A stretch of DNA of 64,000 bases from a virus: positions 20,306 to 84,305 of IMG/VR virus record IMGVR_UViG_3300045970_000027; one strand, written 5' to 3'. The position numbers were made by a program, and so were the translations under genes. Under the pieces are notes generated by a model that saw nothing but the letters and a program-made list of their open reading frames with translations, made no database searches and had not been told where the DNA came from. Below, in pieces: positions 57,142 to 64,000 of the stretch. The first letter of the stretch is position 1, and each line of letters begins with the position of its first letter.

Positions 57142-57572
57142 CAGACGACCGTCCCTTGGATGACGACGGGGGGAGTGGTAGCGGGGGCGGCTACTACAGG
57201 GGTGACCACAGATGCGACCGCCGCGTTAGCAAGGGTCGTGTCGATAACCGTGATCGGAGTAGTGGAGTTGAGGACACCGGGTGAGATACCTAGGGTCTGG
57301 GCAGCCGTGTCCACTCTGAACTGAGCGGCGACGAGGTCGACCGCTAGCGCAGCCTTCCTCCGCATTACACGGTCTTTGGTATCGAACCCGCGTACGGCTT
57401 CGAAGTCGTGGTGGTCTCGCATCGGTGTGGACGACGCATGCTCTAGGTCGTGTTCGATACCCCGCGACGTAGCCAACTCCACAGTCGGCCACCGCTTGGA
57501 AATGAAACCGCAGTCGTTAGCGCCACACGCAAAGTCGAAGGCGAGAGGCTCGTTGACATTGGGCGACAGCAT
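57141..57572 (-). CDS. Virion-region protein
   Basis: 143 residues. N-terminal Cys pair (FACGANDCGF) and a His/Asp-rich helix (GIEHDLEHASSTPMRDHHDFEAVRGFD), then an Ala/Thr/Val-rich chain. Possibly a metal-containing structural protein. The 62-bp gap upstream has GGGGTAG/CCACAATT words like those before the fibre gene at 36988. Confidence 0.6.
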   Translation of the reverse strand: MLSPNVNEPLAFDFACGANDCGFISKRWPTVELATSRGIEHDLEHASSTPMRDHHDFEAVRGFDTKDRVMRRKAALAVDLVAAQFRVDTAAQTLGISPGVLNSTTPITVIDTTLANAAVASVVTPVVAAPATTPPVVIQGTVV

Positions 57573-57634
57573 GGTTCTCCTATCGGGGGGCTACCCCAAT
57601 TGTGGTGTCCTACGGGGGTACCCACAGGGCTAAG

Positions 57635-58210
57635 TCATACCCCGTACTGGTCGCAAAGCGCGCTGAACCGTGCAAGACCGGCACGGTACGCGATGTAGTC
57701 CTTAGGGTTATCCCGCTCAAACTGCTTCCGGTCGTAGTTGGTGGTGTACGGGACTGCCACCATCTTGTTCGGGTTGACGTTAGCCTGTAGCGGGCCAACC
57801 AGCCTGATGTTCAGCACGGCATGCAGGAGGAGGAAGGACCGCGCCATCTGCTCTGCTTGCCCCACAAAGGTGAAGGACGCGATGTCTAACGACTCAAAGA
57901 ACTTCCCGTACGTCTCATCGTGGGATGCCGCAAGAAACTGCTCAAGGGAGGCACCACTACTGACAAGCGGTCGATCTCTGTCGTTGCCGGGGATGTTGGC
58001 GAACATGGCAGGCTCACGCAGGTAGGCGTAGTAGAGGCTGGCGCGGGTCTGCATCGGTTCTCTGATCATTGTGACGTACTCATGGGTGTGGTCGCACCCG
58101 GCCAATCTTGCTGGAAGGACATGACCACCGCAGTACGTGATGTTGTTACCACTTAGCGTTCCCGCGAGTACCGTTGAACCTGTCTTGGGAACTCGGAGGT
58201 AGGTAATCAT
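57635..58210 (-). CDS. Sulfotransferase-like protein 2
   Basis: 191 residues. PAPS loop 'YLRVPKTGSTVLA' at the N-terminus and second motif 'VTMIREPMQTRASLYYAYLRE'. 'CGGHVLPARL' gives the substrate-side His. Weakly similar to the 55065-55727 product, so the two may be diverged paralogues. It ends with the same 'LCDQYGV'-type tail as the partner's 'LLTQYNL'. Confidence 0.78.
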   Translation of the reverse strand: MITYLRVPKTGSTVLAGTLSGNNITYCGGHVLPARLAGCDHTHEYVTMIREPMQTRASLYYAYLREPAMFANIPGNDRDRPLVSSGASLEQFLAASHDETYGKFFESLDIASFTFVGQAEQMARSFLLLHAVLNIRLVGPLQANVNPNKMVAVPYTTNYDRKQFERDNPKDYIAYRAGLARFSALCDQYGV

Positions 58211-58216
58211 CTACTG

Positions 58217-58759
58217 CTACAGCGACCCAGTGTCACCCTGCACCGAGAGCGTCACGCCATCAGCCGTGAGGGCGGTTGTGTTGGCGGCGGTGCGCCGGAT
58301 CCAGAATGCACGGCAGGATCCAACGGGGATCGTACCGAGAGCGATACCGGTCGCGAAAGTGGTCGGCGACGTGAAGGTCACACCAGCAGGAGCAGTCGTC
58401 TCATTGGCGATGGTCACGGCCTGAGCCACAGCCGCACCGATGAGCGAGGCAGCAGTCGGGTCGACCCCGATAGCGATGGAGGCACCACCCGCAGTCTCCG
58501 CGCTGATCCATGCGAAGACGGTCTCGTACGGGTTAGTCGCATTGCTGTTGTGGATGAAGATGCACCTGTAGTCGACCGTCGAGGCGGCGTTCTCAGCACC
58601 CGTGATGTTGTCGAAGAGGTCGTTGACAACACTGCCCGCCCACGCCGTCGTACTGATCTGGTCACCCAGCGCAGTAGACGCAGCAGACGTCGTCGTGTTT
58701 CCAGCGGCGGCGACAACGGAGTACTTCCAGAGTACTTCGCCAGTAGTGATTGCGGTCAT
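58217..58759 (-). CDS. Virion structural protein
   Basis: 180 residues, Ala/Thr rich, beta. 'IFIHNSNATNPYETVFAWISAETAGGASIAIGVDP' and 'GIALGTIPVGSCRAFWIRRTAANTTAL' look like a phage beta-sandwich decoration or head-fibre protein. No specific family. Confidence 0.65.
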   Translation of the reverse strand: MTAITTGEVLWKYSVVAAAGNTTTSAASTALGDQISTTAWAGSVVNDLFDNITGAENAASTVDYRCIFIHNSNATNPYETVFAWISAETAGGASIAIGVDPTAASLIGAAVAQAVTIANETTAPAGVTFTSPTTFATGIALGTIPVGSCRAFWIRRTAANTTALTADGVTLSVQGDTGSL

Positions 58760-58787
58760 GCTGTTCCTTCCTTACTTGGGTCGTGGG

Positions 58788-59171
58788 TTACGCGAGAGAG
58801 AGGGTGATAGAACCGGCCGCGAACTGGAGGGTGTCGCCAGCCGTAGTCGTCTTCGGGATGGTGAGGACGCCGTACGCAAGTCGCTTCGGGGTCGCGTTGG
58901 AGTCCCACCACTCGACACCGTTCACCGTGGTGGCAGGTAGACCGGCGAAGTTGATGGTCGCGCTGTTGGCGATCACACCCAGAGCGGCAGCCCCGAACGT
59001 GATGGTCTGGCTGACGTAGGAGCCGCCAGTCACCTCGGTACCGGCAGCCGCGTCGGTACCGCTGATGGACATCAGGCGCAACTTGACCGGTCCCGTCATC
59101 GTGTACGCGGCCGTTCCGACAAGGGCGTCGAGCAACTGATTCTCGATTACATCGGGAAGGTTGTCAGCCAT
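58788..59171 (-). CDS. Virion structural protein
   Basis: 127 residues. 'YTMTGPVKLRLMSISGTDAAAGTEVTGGSYVSQTITFGAAA...INFAGLPATTVNGVEWWDSNATPKRLAYGVL' is a pattern seen in small phage tail/head decoration proteins. Its ATG follows AGGAGG-like spacing poorly; the gene order supports it. Confidence 0.65.
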   Translation of the reverse strand: MADNLPDVIENQLLDALVGTAAYTMTGPVKLRLMSISGTDAAAGTEVTGGSYVSQTITFGAAALGVIANSATINFAGLPATTVNGVEWWDSNATPKRLAYGVLTIPKTTTAGDTLQFAAGSITLSLA

Positions 59172-59198
59172 ACGTGTCGCTCTTTCTTGTAGGAGGTG

Positions 59199-59681
59199 TT
59201 ACACCCTCTGATAGCGAATGAAGACAGTGAGGTCTGCTCCCCTCACGATAGAGCCGACCGAGACGATATTCACGGTCAAGTATTCGCCAGTAACGACAGT
59301 CTGAGTTACAAACGAACTGACCTCGGCAGCCTCATGGAAGCCGTCGAGGATGTGTAGTTTGGACGCCGTGAGGACCGAGACACCGTTCTTGAGGACGTCG
59401 ATGACGACGTCGGCCCCCGTAGGGGCGGTAGCGATGGCAGCCGAGACTCCCAAGATGGTGGCCGGGAATGGGAAGCGGTACCGCTTGACCCCACCGTCTC
59501 CAGCCGAGAGGTCGCCATCCCGCGAGTAGACGATCAGGGACTCCCCTGCCGGTCCGCGTGCGCCGCCCTTGGAGGCGTCCACCGTGATGGAGGGTGTCGT
59601 GGTCGTACCCGTGTTCGTCGTGAGGACCAAGGTCGGAGAGACCCTCGGGCTGATGACTATCGGTGTGAGTTCGGTGGCCAT
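59199..59681 (-). CDS. Virion structural protein
   Basis: 160 residues. Includes 'DASKGGARGPAGESLIVYSRDGDLSAGDGGVKRYRFPFPATILGVSAAIATAPTGADVVIDVLKNGVSVL', a beta sandwich similar to head fibre or decoration domains. It ends 'VFIRYQRV' with GTG TAA. Function as decoration is likely but unproven. Confidence 0.65.
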   Translation of the reverse strand: MATELTPIVISPRVSPTLVLTTNTGTTTTPSITVDASKGGARGPAGESLIVYSRDGDLSAGDGGVKRYRFPFPATILGVSAAIATAPTGADVVIDVLKNGVSVLTASKLHILDGFHEAAEVSSFVTQTVVTGEYLTVNIVSVGSIVRGADLTVFIRYQRV

Positions 59682-59689
59682 TCAGGCTC

Positions 59690-60736
59690 CTACGGGGTAT
59701 GCGAGATCTGGCGCTTCGCGAAGACAGCACCGTTGACGTAGGTGTACTGGAGACCGTTCGGGTCGGTGACCTGCAGATCCCAGAACGTCCGGAGCGGGAA
59801 CTTGGTCGTCTGCGCCGACGTGAGCGAGAGGGTCGCCTTCCCGAGAGCGACATTGGTGACCTGCACGGCGATCTCCGCGACGACGGCGGCCGACTCTGGG
59901 TAGAGCCTGACCTGCGCCAGCATCGTGTGCCCGGTGATGTCGAACGGGAAGTCGATGTCGAACGAGTAGTCGTCGCCCTGCGTGAAGACGAGGTCGAACG
60001 GGGCTGCATCGCTCGGTACCGGGGAGCCACCGTACGTCGGGATCGGGAGGAAGATCCGCTGGGGAGCCGAGCGGTCGTCCACCTCCTGCGGCATGTAGAC
60101 GGGGACGTACCGGTTGGTCGTCTTGCTGATCCTCCGGAACGTGAACGTCTCGATGCGGGTGAGGCCGATATTGAGGGCCTTGCAGAGATCGTCGTACTGG
60201 ACCTTGCGGGCGTTGATCATCTCCATCAACTGCCGGAACCGCTCGGCCCGAGGAATGGAGATCCCGTCGGGAGTGGAGATGTCGATGTCGAAGGAGGCGT
60301 CGGTCGCCAGCGTGTACAGCGCTTGGACCGTCCCGAGCAGGGCGACCGGGTACTCCTCCACGACCGGGAGGTTGGTCACGTTCATAGCGCGGCCGAAGGC
60401 GTCCGTCCGGTTATGGAGGTGCTCGTTGACGGCGGCCTCCACGATGGCGGTCAACTCAACAGTCGTGAAGAACCTGTAGTGCGTCCCCTGCGCCGAGAGC
60501 GCGTTGCCGAGGGTGGGGGCGGTATCGAAGGTGAGGACGCCCGTATGTTCCTCGACCACGACCGCGAGGGAGACGTTGACACCAGCGTTGAAGACGGCCA
60601 GCGTCGATCCGAGGACGGGTGAGTACGGCATCTCGTACCTGTTTGTCCCGGTCGCAGTAGCCGTCCAGACGAACGACCTTCCGGTGTCGCCGAGTTCAAG
60701 ACGGACACGGTCGACCAGACTAGTCAGGGTCGCCAC
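59690..60736 (-). CDS. Head-tail connector with C-terminal BppU-like domain
   Basis: 348 residues from a GTG with GGAGG upstream. The N-terminal 200 residues ('TSLVDRVRLELGDTGRSFVWTATATGTNRYEMPYSPV...EHLHNRTDAFG...YPVALLGTVQALYTLATDASFDID') look like a phage neck/adaptor protein. The C-terminal ~110 ('FDLVFTQGDDYSFDIDFPFDITGHTMLAQVRLYPESA...FWDLQVTDPNGLQYTYVNGAVF') resemble the BppU-type receptor-binding adaptor domain. It may be one fused protein; its leader has a palindrome and TTTAGCGCT element. Confidence 0.65.
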   Translation of the reverse strand: MATLTSLVDRVRLELGDTGRSFVWTATATGTNRYEMPYSPVLGSTLAVFNAGVNVSLAVVVEEHTGVLTFDTAPTLGNALSAQGTHYRFFTTVELTAIVEAAVNEHLHNRTDAFGRAMNVTNLPVVEEYPVALLGTVQALYTLATDASFDIDISTPDGISIPRAERFRQLMEMINARKVQYDDLCKALNIGLTRIETFTFRRISKTTNRYVPVYMPQEVDDRSAPQRIFLPIPTYGGSPVPSDAAPFDLVFTQGDDYSFDIDFPFDITGHTMLAQVRLYPESAAVVAEIAVQVTNVALGKATLSLTSAQTTKFPLRTFWDLQVTDPNGLQYTYVNGAVFAKRQISHTP

Positions 60737-60771
60737 TCAAACCTCCAGTGTTCTCTGACTAATGGTCTCCG

Positions 60772-60784
60772 TTCACACTGTGAA
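60772..60784. promoter_or_regulatory. TTCACACYGTGAA palindrome, intergenic (connector gene leader)
   Basis: TTCACACTGTGAA with flanking G/C extending it to 15 bp. It lies between a terminator (60804-60827) and the connector GTG (60736), 4 bases from a TTTAGCGCT element (60789-60797). This is where a promoter with an operator is expected. Confidence 0.6.
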
Positions 60785-60803
60785 CGTCAGCGCTAAACAC
60801 GAA

Positions 60804-60827
60804 GGGCCACCCCCGAAGGAGTGGCCC
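60804..60827 (-). terminator. Intrinsic terminator after the 60842-61216 gene
   Basis: GGGCCAC (60804-60810) and GTGGCCC (60821-60827) with inner CC/GG pairing; followed on the minus strand by CTTCGTGTTTAG. It starts 14 bases after the stop of 60842-61216 and closes the capsid transcript. Confidence 0.7.
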
Positions 60828-60841
60828 GACGCAGTTGGTCT

Positions 60842-61216
60842 CTACGCGATGTAGGTATACCCGAGGTGGTCGAGGTAGTCGGCGAGGTCGACAGCGACCT
60901 TGTACTTCACACCAGCCGTGAAGTTGTAGGTATTGCCGTACCCGTACGTCATGTTCTCGATGTTCGCGATGACTCGGATGATGCGGGAGTCGTCTGCGAG
61001 GTCGGTACCGATGGAGATGACCTCGTCCACGATGACGGGCTCGGAGGATGCGACCTTCGGGTCGAAGACCTCGGTCTCAAGGGCTCTCGCCTCGGTTGCG
61101 GCGATGGTAGTGATCTCGTTCTCGCGGCGCTTGACCTCATCGAGGTTCGCCTTGAGGGCCTTGTCGCGCGCAACACCAGTTGCGTCGGTCGGCTTGGGTC
61201 GGGTGGTAGGTGCCAT
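60842..61216 (-). CDS. Head-region structural protein
   Basis: 124 residues. Helical charged N-terminal half (VARDKALKANLDEVKRRENEITTIAATEARALETEVFD), then a beta part 'IGTDLADDSRIIRVIANIENMTYGYGNTYNFTAGVKYKVAVDLADYLDHLGY'. This end is familiar from actinophage head proteins encoded after the capsid gene. Role unknown. Confidence 0.65.
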   Translation of the reverse strand: MAPTTRPKPTDATGVARDKALKANLDEVKRRENEITTIAATEARALETEVFDPKVASSEPVIVDEVISIGTDLADDSRIIRVIANIENMTYGYGNTYNFTAGVKYKVAVDLADYLDHLGYTYIA

Positions 61217-61251
61217 GATGTGTGTTCTCCAGATAGTTGGGAGGGCTTGTC

Positions 61252-61347
61252 TTAAGTCTTGTCGGGCTGGGTCGGACTGTCAGGGTCAACTCGCCACGAA
61301 TCCATCAAGTACTGGGCGGCTGCGAGCAGGATGGCGGGGTCGGTCAT
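61252..61347 (-). CDS. Small protein (31 aa) after the capsid gene
   Basis: Read directly: ATG at 61347 with AGGAGA 8 bases upstream, stop TAA at 61252. Product begins MTDPAILLAAAQYLMDSW and ends in a Pro/Asp tail. Strong ribosome-binding site and lack of any other gene in 61217-61419 support it. It may be a minor head protein. Confidence 0.55.
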   Translation of the reverse strand: MTDPAILLAAAQYLMDSWRVDPDSPTQPDKT

Positions 61348-61364
61348 GCGGTGGTCTCCTACGA

Positions 61365-61401
61365 CTAGTGGGAGCAGCCGGGTTTCGACTGCTCCCACTA
61401 G
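61365..61401 (-). terminator. 13-bp perfect hairpin after the major capsid gene
   Basis: CTAGTGGGAGCAG (61365-61377) and its exact complement at 61389-61401, with an 11-base loop, 19 bases past the capsid stop. No T-run follows. It may partly end transcription or protect the 3' end of the abundant capsid message. Confidence 0.65.
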
Positions 61402-61419
61402 GGCACCACACAACTGGGT

Positions 61420-62448
61420 TCAGTTGGTCAAAACCTTGAGGATCGCTTGGTCAGTGATGATGCCCTGACCCCAGATGCCGTAGTAGGCGAGAGCGTGCTC
61501 ACGACCGAAGTCGAGAACGCCGCCGTCACGCAGTTCGACGGGGAGAGAGATCGCGTGACCGAACGCGTTGTCGCCGATGAAGATCGACTCGTACACGGTG
61601 CCACCGTTGGTCAGAGTTGCGCCAGCCTCCCAAGGAGCCTTGTGCGCGGTCTGGTCGGCAACGCCGTTGTTGATCTGAGTCGTTTCGATGAAGACGACGT
61701 CGTAAAGTCGGCCGATCTCACCGAGCATGAAGTTACCGGGGGCGGCGTACTTCGTGACCTCGATGAACTCACCGTTGTCGCGCAGACGACGCGACTGGTG
61801 CGGGTGGACGAACGAGACGTAGGTCTCGCCCAGACGCGGGACGTTCTTGGTCGCGAGGGTCTCGACCGCGTCCTTGACAGCGCCGACAGACAGGTAGAAG
61901 GCAGCCGCCGCGTTGGTGACGGTCGTCTTCGTGCCCAGCGTGCCCAGCGCGTACCAGTCAGCAGCAGCGGCCGCAGAGCGGTCGTAGCCGAAGATCTGCG
62001 ACGTTGCACCCGTGAGGGTCGTCTTGCTCTGGTTGTCGAGGTACTGCGCCATGTTGCGGCCGAGCAGACGCGAGGCAGAAGCCATGACGTCATCGAACGA
62101 AGCGTTGAGCAGGAGTTCGGAGACCGCGATGGCGTCGCCATGCTCGGCAACCGTGATCTGGATCTGCTCGGCGGTGAGGGACTTCGTCTGCATCCGGACG
62201 CCTTCCACCAGCGGTGCGGTGGGAGGAGTCATGTTGAGGTAACGCATGAAGTTGATCTGGAGACCCGGCGCTACACCGAGTTCAGTCTTCTTGACCGCGA
62301 ACTGCTCAAAGCGCAGGATCGGCATGGCCTGAAAGAGAATCTCCTTCGACCAAATGGTCTGGATCGACTGGGTGAGGTTGGAGTTCGTACCCGAGTACGA
62401 GGTGGGGGATCCGGACAGTGACCCGGTTCCGGTGATGCCAGAAGCCAT
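61420..62448 (-). CDS. Major capsid protein (HK97-fold, N4-gp56-like)
   Basis: 342 residues. 'IWSKEILFQAMPILRFEQFAVKKTELGVAPGLQINFMRYLNMTPPTAPLVEGV' is the E-loop start; 'VSELLLNASFDDVMASASRLLGRNMAQYLDN' is the spine helix; 'YVSFVHPHQSRRLRDNGEF' and 'GEIGRLYDVVFIETT' complete the N4-gp56 type pattern. It follows a scaffold-like gene and precedes a hairpin at 61365. Assignment is firm by pattern and context. Confidence 0.88.
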   Translation of the reverse strand: MASGITGTGSLSGSPTSYSGTNSNLTQSIQTIWSKEILFQAMPILRFEQFAVKKTELGVAPGLQINFMRYLNMTPPTAPLVEGVRMQTKSLTAEQIQITVAEHGDAIAVSELLLNASFDDVMASASRLLGRNMAQYLDNQSKTTLTGATSQIFGYDRSAAAAADWYALGTLGTKTTVTNAAAAFYLSVGAVKDAVETLATKNVPRLGETYVSFVHPHQSRRLRDNGEFIEVTKYAAPGNFMLGEIGRLYDVVFIETTQINNGVADQTAHKAPWEAGATLTNGGTVYESIFIGDNAFGHAISLPVELRDGGVLDFGREHALAYYGIWGQGIITDQAILKVLTN

Positions 62449-62491
62449 GATGCTTCCTTCCGAGGATGGTTAGTGAGGGTGGGTTGTCTTA

Positions 62492-63295
62492 CTAACCGAA
62501 CAGGCCACGGTTGTTGCCCTGAGCAGAAGTACTGCCCAATAGGCGGGATCGGTGCGTCTGGTAGTCCTTCATGGACATGCTCTTGATGTCCTCTGGCGTG
62601 AACTGCTTGTTGTCCGAATTGGTGTCCAAGGGTCCGGCGGCTGGGGCCGTGGTACGAGTCCCAACCATGTCCCGCCTCGCAGACGACATCGCCTGCTGCG
62701 CGGATTCAAGGATTCGCGTCGTGCGGTCCTTGAGGTTCTGGATGCTGGCGCTGATCTCGTCAGGCGTCGAGCCTGAGACGAGGTCCAGCAGTTCGGGCAT
62801 GATGTCCTCGCGAGCGGATTCGATCTGATCGGACTTCCATGCCTGTACTTCTTGGAAGTGGCGCTCCTGATCAAGAAGGGCGAATGCCCTCTCTCGCTCG
62901 GCTCGCTCAAGTTCCAGTTGCGCTGCGAAGTCTTGGCGCTGGGCCTCGATCAGTTCGCGTGCGCTCATCTCCTGCTCTGCGAGGCGTCGTGCCTCGGCGT
63001 CAGCCTCGGCGCGAGCGGCGGCCTCTGCGGCCTCTCGCTCCTCCTTCTCCTTACGGAGCAGGGAGATCTCTTCCTTCATCTTGTCGATCTGCGGGTACAA
63101 CTTGGCCTTCTCCTGCTCGCGTGCCTTCTCGACCGACTCTGCGGTGAAGGCCTCAAAGCGGGGGGCCGGTGCGGTAGTCGTGGTGGCTCCGTTGTAGTTC
63201 GCATTCAGGAGTTCGGGGCTGATGTTCCCGACCGAGGTGGCCGAAGAGTTGGCCACTGCCTCAACGAAGTTCTGCGCGTCGATCCCAGTACTCAT
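62492..63295 (-). CDS. Capsid scaffolding protein
   Basis: 267 residues from the ATG at 63295. A long charged coiled coil (about 55-160, 'EKAREQEKAKLYPQIDKMKEEISLLRKEKEEREAAEAAARAEADAEARRLAEQEMSARELIEAQ'), then helical segments and a C-terminal basic part 'SMKDYQTHRSRLLG' that would bind capsid protein. Placement directly before the capsid gene fits scaffolding. No protease motif is seen. The ribosome-binding site is weak. Confidence 0.8.
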   Translation of the reverse strand: MSTGIDAQNFVEAVANSSATSVGNISPELLNANYNGATTTTAPAPRFEAFTAESVEKAREQEKAKLYPQIDKMKEEISLLRKEKEEREAAEAAARAEADAEARRLAEQEMSARELIEAQRQDFAAQLELERAERERAFALLDQERHFQEVQAWKSDQIESAREDIMPELLDLVSGSTPDEISASIQNLKDRTTRILESAQQAMSSARRDMVGTRTTAPAAGPLDTNSDNKQFTPEDIKSMSMKDYQTHRSRLLGSTSAQGNNRGLFG

Positions 63296-63403
63296 TGCTA
63301 ACCAATCTGTTGTGGTTGTCCGGATGCCAGTGACGGCGTATCTCGATGGGTTCAGGCCAAGCAATGTGGCCTAGTCATAGACAACTACGACTCGGTCCAA
63401 GTG

Positions 63404-63416
63404 TCTGGTTAAAGTG
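63404..63416 (-). promoter_or_regulatory. TTTAACCAGACAC leader element, copy H
   Basis: In the 139-bp gap between portal and scaffold genes, on the minus strand: TTTAACCAGACAC, sharing its first ten bases with the element at 10360. No clear -10 box at the usual distance. The rest of the gap shows nothing I can name. Confidence 0.4.
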
Positions 63417-63434
63417 CAGTCAGAGTTACAACTT

Positions 63435-64000
63435 TTATTCTGACTTCTCCGGATCGACAGATGAGCGCTGCGGCAACTTCGTTCCGTACGCCTGAGTGAC
63501 GAGGTCGTTCTGGATCTGTGCCTCGACCATCGGCTCCATCATGTCGGGTGCGGCAATGGGGTTGCCCATTTCGTCAACACCATTGTCCATAGGCATTGCC
63601 GAGCCATCCCCCGGCATCATGCCGGTCATCTCCATGATCTGCTTCTCGATGGTCGTCTGCAGGAGTCGCAGTGCGCCGTCGGCCTCGGCATCAGCCCGCA
63701 TCTCCCTGCGGATCTCGGCCAACTTCTCCTCGGGGAACTCCTCGCCCAGTGTGCGGAGAGCACCCTCCTTCGACTCCAGACCGATCCCCATCATCATCTG
63801 AACCTCGTTGAGGACGACCAACTTGTCGAGCGGGAGCGGTGGCGGGAAGTGGATGAAGTTCTGGTACGTCAGTGGGTCCTGCGGATCGAGGCGGTCGTAC
63901 TGACCGTCCTTCAGGTTGACCTCCGTGTTCGGGTCCCAGATGAAGGTCTCGGGCTCCTTGACAGCCAGAGTAAGGAGGGCCAACTCGTTGATCCTCTGCA
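63435..64000 (-). CDS. Portal protein, C-terminal part (cut by window edge)
   Basis: The last ~188 residues of a larger protein; the frame is open to base 64000 (…QRINELALLTLAVKEPETFIWDP). 'EVNLKDGQYDRLDPQDPLTYQNFIHFPPPLPLDKLVVLNEVQMMMGIGLESKEGALRTLGEEFPEEKLAEIRREM' is typical of actinophage portal C-termini, ending with a Met/Pro-rich tail. It would form the dodecameric DNA gate. The terminase should lie beyond the right edge. Confidence 0.8.
   Translation of the reverse strand, partial: QRINELALLTLAVKEPETFIWDPNTEVNLKDGQYDRLDPQDPLTYQNFIHFPPPLPLDKLVVLNEVQMMMGIGLESKEGALRTLGEEFPEEKLAEIRREMRADAEADGALRLLQTTIEKQIMEMTGMMPGDGSAMPMDNGVDEMGNPIAAPDMMEPMVEAQIQNDLVTQAYGTKLPQRSSVDPEKSE

Noticed and set aside
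1-64000. tRNA genes, integrase, excisionase, attachment site
   Set aside because: No tRNA-like T-arm with a matching acceptor stem and no recombinase motifs were seen; absence by eye is weaker than a covariance-model search.

Overview
The window reads as about two thirds of a strictly lytic, contractile-tailed (myovirus-type) double-stranded DNA phage of a high-GC Gram-positive (actinobacterial) host. The reasons are a GC-rich sequence with many GTG and TTG starts, a WhiB-type Fe-S regulator, an Rpf-like secreted transglycosylase, and a complete contractile-tail set: sheath, tube, gp25-like wedge, baseplate J, spike, LysM and hub proteins. I see no integrase, excisionase, immunity repressor, tRNA gene or CRISPR array. 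The host genus cannot be read from the sequence.

Almost everything is on the minus strand, so transcription runs from high to low coordinates. 64000-46292 is the head and tail-core module: portal C-terminus (cut by the window edge), scaffold, major capsid protein, head-tail connectors, a block of virion surface and fibre genes with two sulfotransferases, a giant repeat fibre, a glycoside hydrolase, neck proteins, tail sheath and tail tube. 46262-32746 continues with the tail chaperone pair, a tape measure carrying wall-hydrolase domains, tube adaptor, LysM protein, hub, gp25-like wedge, baseplate J, OB-fold spike and tail fibres. 32700-13306 is the replication and recombination module: winged-helix initiator, helicase loader, DnaB helicase, primase, SNF2 helicase, HTH protein, ssDNA-binding protein, DNA polymerase I, RNA ligase, RecA, Rpf-like lysin, PD-(D/E)XK nuclease, WhiB, Cas4-like exonuclease, RuvC-like resolvase and a SpoVS homologue. 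13244-1125 holds a metallophosphoesterase, a DNA-glycosylase-like protein, a nucleotidyltransferase-like protein, a degenerate HAD, a transglycosylase-like protein, an endonuclease VII and a class II ribonucleotide reductase, with many small zinc-ribbon and unknown proteins between them. At the left edge (1-1071) four small plus-strand genes converge on the reductase at a strong bidirectional terminator. Two other small plus-strand genes (8920 and 11006) sit inside the minus-strand block.

Genes are packed with 1-, 4- and 8-bp start/stop overlaps, which I used to choose several starts and to recover genes of 24 to 53 codons. No gene-free stretch exceeds 300 bases; the longest gap is 139 bp (63296-63434). 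The most interesting non-coding signals are a 13-bp palindrome (TTCACACYGTGAA) present six times, two related promoter-like leader elements repeated in intergenic gaps, and long inverted repeats at several gene ends. Functional names rest on motifs I can read by eye; no database search was run.
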